Assembly: GCA_023151115.1 (NCBI GenBank)
Contig: JAKLJP010000057.1
Span: 1-39,956 of the forward strand
Direction: 5' to 3'
DNA from: Anaerolineae bacterium
Lineage (GTDB): Bacteria; Chloroflexota; Anaerolineae; 4572-78; J111
DNA length: 39,956 bases
Under the pieces are notes generated by a model, which was not told the DNA's origin, made no database searches, and saw only the letters and a list, made by a program, of their open reading frames with translations. Positions 33,889 through 39,956 of the stretch are shown in pieces (positions within the stretch are counted from its first letter, which is position 1; each line of letters begins with the position of its first letter). Both the position numbers and the translations under genes were made by a program.

Positions 33889-34434
33889 TCAAACAACTGC
33901 TTCTGTTTCTGACAATTTTTCCTCTTCGGGTAAAACCTGCCACAACTTCTCGCGGTCTTTGATATGGTCAATAAACAGGACTCCGTTGAGATGGTCCAAC
34001 TCGTGTTGAAAAATACGGGCTAGCAAGTCATCCACCTTGAGCTTGATTTTTTTGCCGTTCAGGTCTTGCGCGTGTACTTCGACCCATTCGGGCCGCTCGA
34101 CCAGGCCGTACCAGGTGGGAATGGAGAGACACCCTTCTCGCCCTTCGACCAATGTATCGGCGCTTTGGATAATTTCCGGGTTAATCAGTATGTAGGACGT
34201 GCCGCTTTGGGGGTGCGGCTCGTCCGTACCGCTGCGCGAGGCCGGGATTTCGGCCACAAAGATGCGCTGCATGACCCCGATTTGCGGCCCGGCCAGGCCG
34301 ACGCCCTGGTGGGCGCGCATCGTTTCCAACATATCTGCGGCCAGTTGTTTCAAAGCGGGCGTAAATTGTTTTACCTTTTTGGCTTTTTGGCGGAGTCGTT
34401 CGTCGTTGAGGGTAATTACTTTTCTAACGGCCAT
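33889..34434 (-). CDS. def: Peptide deformylase
   Basis: This 181-residue metalloenzyme removes the formyl group from nascent proteins. All three motifs are present: GVGLAGPQ (44-51, GxGxAxxQ), EGCLS (100-104, metal Cys) and HELDH (144-148, HExxH). An insertion at about 64-80 (ASRSGTDEPHPQSGTS) makes it slightly longer than the E. coli enzyme. AGAGGA lies 7-8 nt before the ATG, and a good promoter lies 28-56 nt upstream. It is first in the run def-aceE-aceF-uma2-GT2-nitrilase. Confidence 0.96.
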   Translation of the reverse strand: MAVRKVITLNDERLRQKAKKVKQFTPALKQLAADMLETMRAHQGVGLAGPQIGVMQRIFVAEIPASRSGTDEPHPQSGTSYILINPEIIQSADTLVEGREGCLSIPTWYGLVERPEWVEVHAQDLNGKKIKLKVDDLLARIFQHELDHLNGVLFIDHIKDREKLWQVLPEEEKLSETEAVV

Positions 34435-34461
34435 GCCTGTCCTCTAAACTTGAGTGCGGTT

Positions 34462-34490
34462 ATAATAGTCATGATTAAGATGCATGTCAA
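34462..34490 (-). promoter_or_regulatory. Sigma-70-type promoter of def
   Basis: On the minus strand TTGACA (34485-34490), a 17-bp spacer and TATTAT (34462-34467) are present, followed by AACCG. The expected start near 34455 gives a ~20-nt leader. It probably drives the six-gene minus-strand run. Confidence 0.75.
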
Positions 34491-34530
34491 ACAATTTGTG
34501 TTACAATAGTCTCAGTAAATCCAAATTTCC

Positions 34531-34584
34531 CGTAGGGTGGCATCCCTATGCCGCCCGCTGACGCATAGGGATGCGCCAGCTACG
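34531..34584. repeat. Hairpin in the def/mltG divergent gap
   Basis: GCATCCCTATGC (34540-34551) pairs perfectly with GCATAGGGATGC (34563-34574), extended by CGTAG/CTACG. It is similar in kind to the GTAGGGG and GCACGCC palindromes at 6138 and 10833. It lies 37 bp before the mltG ATG. Confidence 0.7.
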
Positions 34585-34620
34585 GTGAAAAATCGGATGT
34601 GCTGAGTTTCAATCACCCCC

Positions 34621-35808
34621 ATGAGCCAACTTGCTGCCCTGATCAAGTTTATTTTTAAGACTGCTTTGTTGTTGGCCGGTGTAGTCCTGGTGGTGTCGCT
34701 CATCACCCGCCTGCCGGCGATTCTCAACAACAATGCGGCCCCGCTGCTGATTGATACCGGCTCGACCTGGCCTTTCCCCCCATTTAACGCCGAAGCCCAG
34801 CAGCTTTATCCCATCCTTCAGGCGCGGGTCAACGAAATCAATACGCCGCTTTCCAGTGATTCCAGCCTGGTCTCATTGACCATTCTCGAAGGGGAAACTG
34901 CGCTGGACGTGGCCCAAAAGTTGCAGGCTTTGGGGCTAATCAGCGAGGCTGAGCTATTTACCCAACTGCTGCGCTATAACGGCCTCGATACCCGGCTGCA
35001 AAGCGGCGAGTACCAACTGCGCCGCAATATGACCATGCGCCAGATTGGGGCGGCGCTCTATCGCGGGCGCTCGGCTCAATTGGTGGTTCATGTGCCGTCC
35101 GGCTGGCGCATGGAGCAACTGGCCCAACATCTGACCGATAATGAACTGATGGATGGTGATCTGTTTCTCCGCCAGGCCCGCGAGGGCGTCGTCGTCAGTC
35201 ATCCGCTCCTGGCCGACCGTCCCCCCGGCCAATCTTACGAGGGCTACCTTTTTCCGGGAACCTATCCTCTGCCGGATAGAACCAGGCCGGCCGATTTGAT
35301 TGCGCGGATGCTCGACGCCATGGCCGGTCAACTTCCCCCTAATGTTTTGAATTTGGCTCAGCAGCGCGGCCTGACTTTTTATCAGGTGTTAACCCTGGCT
35401 TCGATTGTGGAGCGCGAAACGGCGCTTGCCGCGGAAAAGCCCTGGGTAGCCAGTGTATACCTCAACCGGCTGGCCCCCGGCAGCCCCTATCCTCTGCTCC
35501 AGGCTGACCCGACCGTGCAATATGCTCTGGGCTACCAGTTTGCCAGCGGCCAATGGTGGAAAACACCTATGCACCTGGACGAGTACAACCGGGTCAATTC
35601 CCCCTACAACACCTATCTTTACCCCGGCCTGCCGCCTGGTCCGATTGCCAGCCCCAACCTGGATTCGATTATGGCGGTCCTCCAACCTGCGGCCAGCAAC
35701 TACTACTTTTTTGTCTGCCAGCGGCCCAGTTGCGAGGGCGGTCAGCACGTCTTTGCAACCACTTATGACGAGCATTTGCAGAATGTGGCGGTGTATTTGG
35801 GGCAGTGA
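34621..35808 (+). CDS. mltG: Endolytic peptidoglycan transglycosylase MltG
   Basis: This is a 395-residue membrane-bound lytic transglycosylase that cuts nascent glycan strands near the divisome/elongasome. One transmembrane helix (about 10-30) is followed by a LysM-like subdomain (LTILEGETALDVAQKLQALGLI) and the YceG catalytic region: EGYLFPGTY (207-215), ASIVERET with catalytic Glu264, LQADPTVQYALG and SPYNTYLYPGLPPGPIASP. Length is normal. The ATG has no visible ribosome binding site, so the start is less certain. It is divergent from def and stands alone, ending in a word repeat. Confidence 0.94.
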   Translation: MSQLAALIKFIFKTALLLAGVVLVVSLITRLPAILNNNAAPLLIDTGSTWPFPPFNAEAQQLYPILQARVNEINTPLSSDSSLVSLTILEGETALDVAQKLQALGLISEAELFTQLLRYNGLDTRLQSGEYQLRRNMTMRQIGAALYRGRSAQLVVHVPSGWRMEQLAQHLTDNELMDGDLFLRQAREGVVVSHPLLADRPPGQSYEGYLFPGTYPLPDRTRPADLIARMLDAMAGQLPPNVLNLAQQRGLTFYQVLTLASIVERETALAAEKPWVASVYLNRLAPGSPYPLLQADPTVQYALGYQFASGQWWKTPMHLDEYNRVNSPYNTYLYPGLPPGPIASPNLDSIMAVLQPAASNYYFFVCQRPSCEGGQHVFATTYDEHLQNVAVYLGQ

Positions 35809-35823
35809 GAAAAAGGGAGGACT

Positions 35824-35879
35824 GAAGGATTGGAAGGCTGGAAGAAGATAACAACCTTCCACCTTCCAACCTTCCAGCC
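35824..35879. repeat. TTGGAAGG-word hairpin between convergent genes
   Basis: GAAGGATTGGAAGGCTGGAAG (one mismatch series) faces CAACCTTCCACCTTCCAACC and CTTCCAGCC across AAGATAA. It occupies the gap between the mltG stop and the converging lycopene-cyclase-domain gene. The same word recurs at 38436-38471, and a fragment at 2634-2649. Confidence 0.8.
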
Positions 35880-36203
35880 CTACACCCACCGGCGTGGGCT
35901 GTAGCCAAAAACCAACACGGCGCAGGCAGCGGCGCTGCTGGTGACGGTAATCCCCAGCAAATCCTCCAGCGGCATTACCTGCCAGAACCAGATACCCAAA
36001 ACCTTGTCGGGGTCAAAAAACCAGGTTCGCCAATAGCCGCCGATAGGGTCGGTGATAAACATCCAGACTTCGCCAATCAGCATAACCTTCAAAATAACGG
36101 CCCTCTGGCTCCAGAGAAAAGGCGCATTCCGCGCCCACAAAATACTGTGGAAGAGCAGGCCAAAGACGATCAGCATTAAAAGGTAGGAGAATTGTTCGGA
36201 CAC
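35880..36203 (-). CDS. Lycopene cyclase domain protein (CrtYd/CarR-like half), second subunit
   Basis: This 107-residue membrane protein has three hydrophobic helices and the motif QVMPLEDLLGI, matching the P-x-E-(E/D) active-site motif of the bacterial CrtYc/CrtYd-type lycopene cyclase domain. These small subunits act as heterodimers that close the rings of lycopene. The partner half is 131 bp upstream on the same strand, but a palindromic element lies between them. No other carotenoid genes are in the window, so function is inferred from family only. Confidence 0.75.
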   Translation of the reverse strand: MSEQFSYLLMLIVFGLLFHSILWARNAPFLWSQRAVILKVMLIGEVWMFITDPIGGYWRTWFFDPDKVLGIWFWQVMPLEDLLGITVTSSAAACAVLVFGYSPRRWV

Positions 36204-36234
36204 AATGTCTCTCCTTTAAGGAGCAACAGGCAGT

Positions 36235-36331
36235 ATCCTGAGTAGGTGAGCGGAGCGAACCGTATCGAAGGGTGCTGCGCTGTTAGAAAGTCTTCACCAA
36301 CTCGCACCCTTCGATACGCGCTACTCAGGAT
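36235..36331. mobile_element. 97-bp MITE-like palindrome between the two lycopene cyclase genes
   Basis: The outer perfect pair is ATCCTGAGTAG (36235-36245) and CTACTCAGGAT (36321-36331). The inner perfect pair is GTATCGAAGGGTGC (36262-36275) and GCACCCTTCGATAC (36304-36317). It resembles the dispersed 'CTCAGGA...TCGAAGG' palindromes of many environmental genomes. No target duplication is clear. Confidence 0.7.
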
Positions 36332-36334
36332 GCT

Positions 36335-36649
36335 TTACGATTTCGATGCTTCCATAAGCACCACCGTCAGCGCCCCAAACATCAAGCTGACTCCGGTGAA
36401 CCAGAGCCATTCTTCTAGGGGCAGGCCCAAAAACCACAGATTGACCATATTAGCCCGGTCGAAATACCACACGCCCCACTTCACCGCCAGGGCATCCCAG
36501 GCCCAGCCGCCCACCAGCGATCCCAATCCGGTCAGCGCCAGGGCGCGCCGCTGCCGCCACAATCGCTGCGGCCAGCGCCAAACCATCAACAGCAGCGGCA
36601 GCCCGATGAACAGGGCCAGCCAGATAAGGTAAGTCAGCTTCCCAAACAT
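36335..36649 (-). CDS. Lycopene cyclase domain protein (CrtYc-like half), first subunit
   Basis: This 104-residue integral membrane protein (MFGKLTYLIWLALFIGLPLLL...) has three helices and the motif LGLPLEEWLWF, the PxE(E)xxF signature of heterodimeric lycopene cyclases. Its ATG follows the stop of the upstream glycoside-hydrolase-like gene with no gap (TAAATG), so translation is probably coupled. The PLEE here and PLED in the next gene are the two expected half-sites. Confidence 0.78.
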   Translation of the reverse strand: MFGKLTYLIWLALFIGLPLLLMVWRWPQRLWRQRRALALTGLGSLVGGWAWDALAVKWGVWYFDRANMVNLWFLGLPLEEWLWFTGVSLMFGALTVVLMEASKS

Positions 36650-38395
36650 TTAGCCTTTGGCGTTGGTTTTGCGCTGTCGCCACCACAACCATATTCCGGC
36701 CAGGGTGGCCAGTACCATAATTGCGCTGCCGGCCCGATTGAAGGTTAAATTGGGCCGGTTTTCCACGATAAAACCATCAATGACGACCGGCCCTTCGACT
36801 ACTTCAAGCCGGACCTGATGCAAACCTTGTGGCAGTGTATGGGCCAGATTTACGATTTTGGATTGGTCAACAGGGATATTCAAGCCAATTTCGATAGGAA
36901 TATCCTGATCAATTTGCACCCGCAGCCGGCCTTCGCTGGGAACAAAAGCCAAAGCTAGGCTGCTGCCCTCAAAGGTGAAGTGGGCTGCTGCTCCAACTTG
37001 ATCGGTAGCCAGCGCGTCCCCAAAAGTTGCCTCGGCCTCTTTGAGGGTCTGCCAATCGCCTTCATAAGTTATGGCCCAGTGACCGGCTTGATGCCAGCCG
37101 GCATAGACCACCGGCGGGGCAGTGGCTTTTTCTTTCATGGCCTCGTAGACCGGCATGGGCGTAAAATCCGGCTCGACCATGCGGAAGTAATATTGAGGAT
37201 TGCTGGCCCGCTCGCGGTCGTCGGCCTGCTTAAAAAACCAATAAAAACCGACGCCCAGCCAGGGCCACTCGCGCTCCATCCGCTCGTAGGCCAGGGCGGC
37301 GTAACGGCCCTGCTGCTCCGGCGTAACCTGTCCATACACCGGCGGAATACCGCTTTCCGGCGGCACGGCGTTCCAGCTTAATTCGCTCAGCCAGATGGCT
37401 TTGTGAGCATCGCCGTTGCGAACCATCACATCGCGCACGTAGAGGGGGCGGGAAAAGTTGAGCACACGTGGCTGCATGCGCCGGTCGGTGGGGCCGCTCC
37501 ACAGGCCGTAGCCCTGCATGGCCAACACATCAAAGTAGGGCGCGGCCCCGGCGTCGTACATTTGCTGCAAAAAAAGTACATCACTCAGGCCGCCGGGGCT
37601 GGTCGGCTGGCCATTGGCGTCGTACCGGCGCACCCGGTCCAGTTCAATGGTGGCCGCCAGCGCCCCCATCACTACGATGGCGTCAGGGTCGGCGGCTTTG
37701 ACGCGGGTGTAACCTTCTTTGAGCAGTGCGGTGTATTCTTCAGCGTTGATAGGGTAGACGCCCCACTCCGGGTAGATATTGGCTTCATTCCAGATTTGAT
37801 AGGCCGGAATGCGGCCCCGGTAGCGAGTCGCCACCGCTGCGACAAAATCGCCGTAATCGCGGTAGTCGTCCGGCGGGGCAAACGTGCCAACGGTATCCGT
37901 CAGCGCCCGCGACCAACTGGGCGGGGTGCTGAGGCGGGCCATGATTTTAATATCATATTTCTCGGCCAATTCTACAATCTGGTCATATTTATTCCAGGCC
38001 GATTGGTACGGCTCGTGGCGGCGGTCTTCAAAATCGCCCTTGCCGTGAATTTCGATGTCCTGCCAGGGGAACTCTTGCCGAATCCATTTGAAGCCAGCTG
38101 CGGCAATCATTTGCATGGCTTTTTCCCGCTTGGCCGGCTCGACTTCATTTTGCAGAAAAGTGTTGATGCCGTAGGGGTTGACATCGGCATACTGCACCGG
38201 TACATCGTCGGCGGTTTGCAGCGGCGGCTGCAGGCGGGTCAGGCCGTATTGGATCACCCCGGAGATTTGGGGCAGGGTTGACTCCTCGCCGGTGAGGTTG
38301 AATAGGGTCTCACGCCACCAGGGACGACTAAAAAAAATGGCTCCAACAGCCAGCAGGAGCATCATCAGGCCGATAATGAGGGGTTGAGGTTTCAC
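36650..38395 (-). CDS. Glycoside-hydrolase-like (TIM barrel) protein with membrane segments at both ends
   Basis: The N-terminal anchor (PLIIGLMMLLLAVGAIFF) is followed by an extracytoplasmic beta/alpha barrel resembling clan-A glycosidases: YGINTFLQNEV, GFKWIRQEFPWQDIE, YQIWNEANIYPEW (Asn-Glu acid/base type motif) and IWLSELSWNAVPP (candidate nucleophile Glu). A beta-rich region and a C-terminal helix (AIMVLATLAGIWLWW) with a basic tail complete it. An ATG at 38494 would give 614 residues, but the extra N-terminus (HLSTFQPSNPSRL) is a translated TTGGAAGG-word repeat. I favour the GTG at 38395 (581 residues), though no ribosome binding site decides it. The substrate is unknown. It is coupled to the lycopene cyclase genes. 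Confidence 0.75.
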   Translation of the reverse strand: MKPQPLIIGLMMLLLAVGAIFFSRPWWRETLFNLTGEESTLPQISGVIQYGLTRLQPPLQTADDVPVQYADVNPYGINTFLQNEVEPAKREKAMQMIAAAGFKWIRQEFPWQDIEIHGKGDFEDRRHEPYQSAWNKYDQIVELAEKYDIKIMARLSTPPSWSRALTDTVGTFAPPDDYRDYGDFVAAVATRYRGRIPAYQIWNEANIYPEWGVYPINAEEYTALLKEGYTRVKAADPDAIVVMGALAATIELDRVRRYDANGQPTSPGGLSDVLFLQQMYDAGAAPYFDVLAMQGYGLWSGPTDRRMQPRVLNFSRPLYVRDVMVRNGDAHKAIWLSELSWNAVPPESGIPPVYGQVTPEQQGRYAALAYERMEREWPWLGVGFYWFFKQADDRERASNPQYYFRMVEPDFTPMPVYEAMKEKATAPPVVYAGWHQAGHWAITYEGDWQTLKEAEATFGDALATDQVGAAAHFTFEGSSLALAFVPSEGRLRVQIDQDIPIEIGLNIPVDQSKIVNLAHTLPQGLHQVRLEVVEGPVVIDGFIVENRPNLTFNRAGSAIMVLATLAGIWLWWRQRKTNAKG

Positions 38396-38435
38396 AGATT
38401 GGATTTTACTGTAACGGTCAAGGAGGGGCAAACGT

Positions 38436-38471
38436 GAAGGATTGGAAGGTTGGAAGGTGGAAAGGTGGAAA
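38436..38471. repeat. TTGGAAGG-word tandem repeat
   Basis: GAAGGATTGGAAGGTTGGAA continues with GGTGGAAAGGTGGAAAG, a 7-8-nt word series in one orientation. It lies in the leader or extended N-terminus of the glycoside-hydrolase-like gene. Confidence 0.75.
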
Positions 38472-38500
38472 GTTAAAGGTTTATGAATTCCCATTTGTTA

Positions 38501-38550
38501 TCCACCATTCGCCATTCACTTATTCACCATTCGCCCATTCACCGATTCGC
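38501..38550. repeat. ATTCACC-word tandem repeat before the tRNA
   Basis: The series is CCACCATTCGCCATTCACTT, then ATTCACCATTCGCCCATTCA and CCGATTCGC, using 7-8-nt words ATTCACC/ATTCGCC. It lies between the glycoside-hydrolase-like gene and the tRNA promoter. Confidence 0.7.
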
Positions 38551-38569
38551 TGATTTCAGGCTCTTTTGG

Positions 38570-38575
38570 TATAAT
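38570..38575 (+). promoter_or_regulatory. -10 element of the tRNA-Val gene
   Basis: TATAAT ends 11 nt before the tRNA 5' end. No good -35 hexamer is seen at 16-18 bp upstream. Confidence 0.5.
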
Positions 38576-38586
38576 TTAACTGCTTT

Positions 38587-38660
38587 GGGCGGTTAGCTCA
38601 GTTGGTTAGAGCGCCTCGCTTACACCGAGGAGGTCACAAGTTCGAGTCTTGTACTGCCCA
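38587..38660 (+). tRNA. tRNA-Val (anticodon UAC)
   Basis: This is a 74-nt cloverleaf. Acceptor GGGCGGT pairs with ACTGCCC (one G-U), the D-arm is GCTCAGTTGGTTAGAGC, and the anticodon stem CCTCG/CGAGG has the loop CTTACAC (anticodon TAC, reading GUA). The T-arm is ACAAG-TTCGAGT-CTTGT. The discriminator is A, and CCA is not encoded. Confidence 0.97.
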
Positions 38661-38678
38661 CTTCTATCAGTCGAAAAC

Positions 38679-38713
38679 AAAGCCTTGCCAGTGCGGCAAG
38701 GCTTTTTGTTTTG
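38679..38713 (+). terminator. Rho-independent terminator of the tRNA gene
   Basis: AAAGCCTTGCC pairs perfectly with GGCAAGGCTTT over AGTGC and is followed by TTGTTTTGG, 19 nt after the tRNA end. Confidence 0.9.
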
Positions 38714-38773
38714 GCTAATAAAAGCTGAATTGGCTGGGCTACTTCAGCCAGACTTTTCTGACGGTGATGAGTA

Positions 38774-39904
38774 TCAACCTTCCTTTCCTAAATCTTGGGT
38801 AATTTTCCGAAACTGCGCCAGCGCCGCTTCCAAATCTTCGACAATTTCCAGGGCTAATTGGTCAAGATCAGGCGGAGCAGCCATTTCTGCCGGGCTGAGG
38901 TTGTCCAGCCAGAAAATGTCCAGATTGACCCGCTCGCGGGCCAAGAGCGCTTCGTAGGGATAGCAGCGCCAGCGGCCTTGCGGATTTTCCGGCGACCATG
39001 TGGGGGTGCGCTCATGGCGGTTGGCCGGGTTGAAGCAGGCCACAAAGTCGTCCAAATCGTTGCGGGTGAGCGGGTTTTGCTTGAGGGTGAAGTTCTGGTG
39101 GGTGCGCAAGTCGTAAATCCACAACGCCTGGGTCTGAGGAGTTTCACTGGCCGGTTTGGCATCGAAAAAGAGGACGTTAGCCTTAATCCCTGCCGCATAA
39201 AAGATGCCGGTCGGCAGGCGTAATAGGGTGTGTACGTCGGCGGTGCGCAGCAATTCGCGGCGAATGACTTCCCCCGCCCCCCCTTCAAATAGAACGTTGT
39301 CGGGCACAACGACGGCTGCTTTGCCACCCGGTTTGAGCAGTGTTCTGACATGCTGCAAGAAGTTGAGCTGTTTGTTGCGGGTCGCAGCCCAAAAATCAGG
39401 CCGGATGACCGTCTGAACCTGCGACGAAGCAGAAGAGACGCCGGTGGCAAAAGCGGTGCTGCTCTTTTTGCCAAAGGGGGGGTTGGTCAGCACCAGGTCA
39501 AACCACTCGCCAGGGTGGGCCAACAGACTATCTCCGACGACAAGCGGACTGTCCGGCGAGTCAACCCCAATGCCATGCAGGTAAAGGTTCATCAGGCACA
39601 ACCGGGCGGTAGCGTCCACAATTTCCCAACCACGTAAACTCTCACAGCGCAGATGGCGCAAAGCTGCTGGAGTTAGGGGAGAATGGTGTTTGAGAATGAA
39701 TTCATAAGCCGCCAGCAAAAAGCCGCCGGTACCCGCCGCCGGATCGGCGATGCGCTGGCCGGGGGCCGGCTGCATGACCTCGACAATGGCCTGGATCAGC
39801 GGGCGGGGGGTAAAATATTGGCCCGCGCCCGACCGGGTATCCTGGGCCTGCTTCTCCAGCAGCCCTTCGTAAATTGCCGGGCACTGGGTCCATGAGATGG
39901 GACT
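38774..39904 (-). pseudogene. hsdM: Type I restriction-modification DNA methyltransferase (HsdM), 5'-truncated
   Basis: The frame encodes the catalytic half of an N6-adenine methyltransferase: QYFTPRPLIQAIVEVMQP, the SAM motif DPAAGTGGF, the catalytic NPPFGKK and LPTGIFYAAGIKANVLFF, ending in an HsdS-contacting helical tail. Upstream of an ATG at 39775 the homologous frame continues for 43 codons (YEGLLEKQAQDTRSGAGQYF) to a TAA at 39905-39907. The N-terminal helical domain (normally over 100 residues more) is therefore missing within this window. The junction suggests an insertion or deletion. No hsdS or hsdR gene is visible downstream; instead tRNA-Val lies beyond. A 333-residue product from 39775 is possible but would lack part of the SAM-site approach. 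Confidence 0.75.
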
Positions 39905-39956
39905 TTACAAAATAATTGAATAAGGGTAAGTTGAAGGACTATCAACTCAAAAAGCA

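Noticed and set aside
34500..34620. A plus-strand promoter for mltG at TTGTGT/TACAAT
   Set aside because: The two hexamers are adjacent, not 16-18 bp apart, and no other pair with acceptable spacing is present, so no mltG promoter is annotated.

Overview
The window looks like a chromosomal segment of an uncultured Chloroflexota bacterium (Anaerolineae, Caldilineae or Ardenticatenia type). This is inferred from gene content and style: solute-binding lipoproteins with a valine/glutamate-repeat stalk after the lipobox, a YvcK protein with an N-terminal membrane anchor, a homodimeric-type pyruvate dehydrogenase E1 beside a double-lipoyl E2, split lycopene cyclase subunits, large lamin-tail-domain surface proteins, and intergenic regions full of short-word repeats. 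No rRNA or taxonomic marker settles the lineage.

Layout. 1-2.5 kb is an accessory scar: an IS3-family transposase tail abuts a 5'-truncated RHS gene with an AT-rich C-terminal toxin-like tip, a DUF4279 probable immunity gene, a strong terminator, a row of four small hairpins, and a second broken RHS core copy. 2.6-10.6 kb is housekeeping, all on the minus strand: LysM/M23 peptidase, rho, GAPDH, yvcK and a glycogen-synthase-like GT5. 10.9-11.6 kb is a hypothetical gene carrying an in-frame heptamer repeat. 11.7-20.7 kb (plus strand) is a complete peptide/nickel-type ABC importer in the order SBP1-ATPase-ATPase-SBP2-permease-permease, with a repeat or MITE-like palindrome in every intergenic gap. 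20.7-26.5 kb holds a secreted cytochrome c with heptamer repeats inside its coding sequence, an SDR oxidoreductase, and a 1350-residue secreted lamin-tail/PHP/OB-fold protein. 26.8-34.4 kb is one minus-strand run, def-aceE-aceF-uma2-GT2-nitrilase, which appears to start at a good sigma-70-type promoter before def and to end at a strong bidirectional terminator. 34.6-35.8 kb is mltG (plus strand). 35.9-38.5 kb is a glycoside-hydrolase-like membrane protein followed by two lycopene cyclase subunits. 38.6 kb is tRNA-Val(UAC) with promoter and terminator. 38.8 kb to the end is a 5'-truncated type I methyltransferase (hsdM).

The most distinctive signal is not a gene. At least fourteen sites carry different families of ~7-nt 'words' iterated in tandem, usually as a run followed by its reverse complement, so that the site folds into a hairpin. 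In one case the words are permuted between the two arms. Most sites lie just after a stop codon or just before a start codon, and some have been absorbed in frame into proteins. Separate MITE-like palindromes are also present. One of them (14960-15081) has GTAA-type terminal inverted repeats and a perfect 8-bp target duplication, as expected for an IS66-like non-autonomous element.

A second regulatory signal is a pair of near-identical AGTGA-N6-TCACT palindromes. One sits about 92 bp upstream of a predicted yvcK start site and the other about 42 bp upstream of a predicted SBP2 start site. These are the spacings used by CRP/FNR-family activators, and they suggest a common regulator for central carbon metabolism and peptide uptake.
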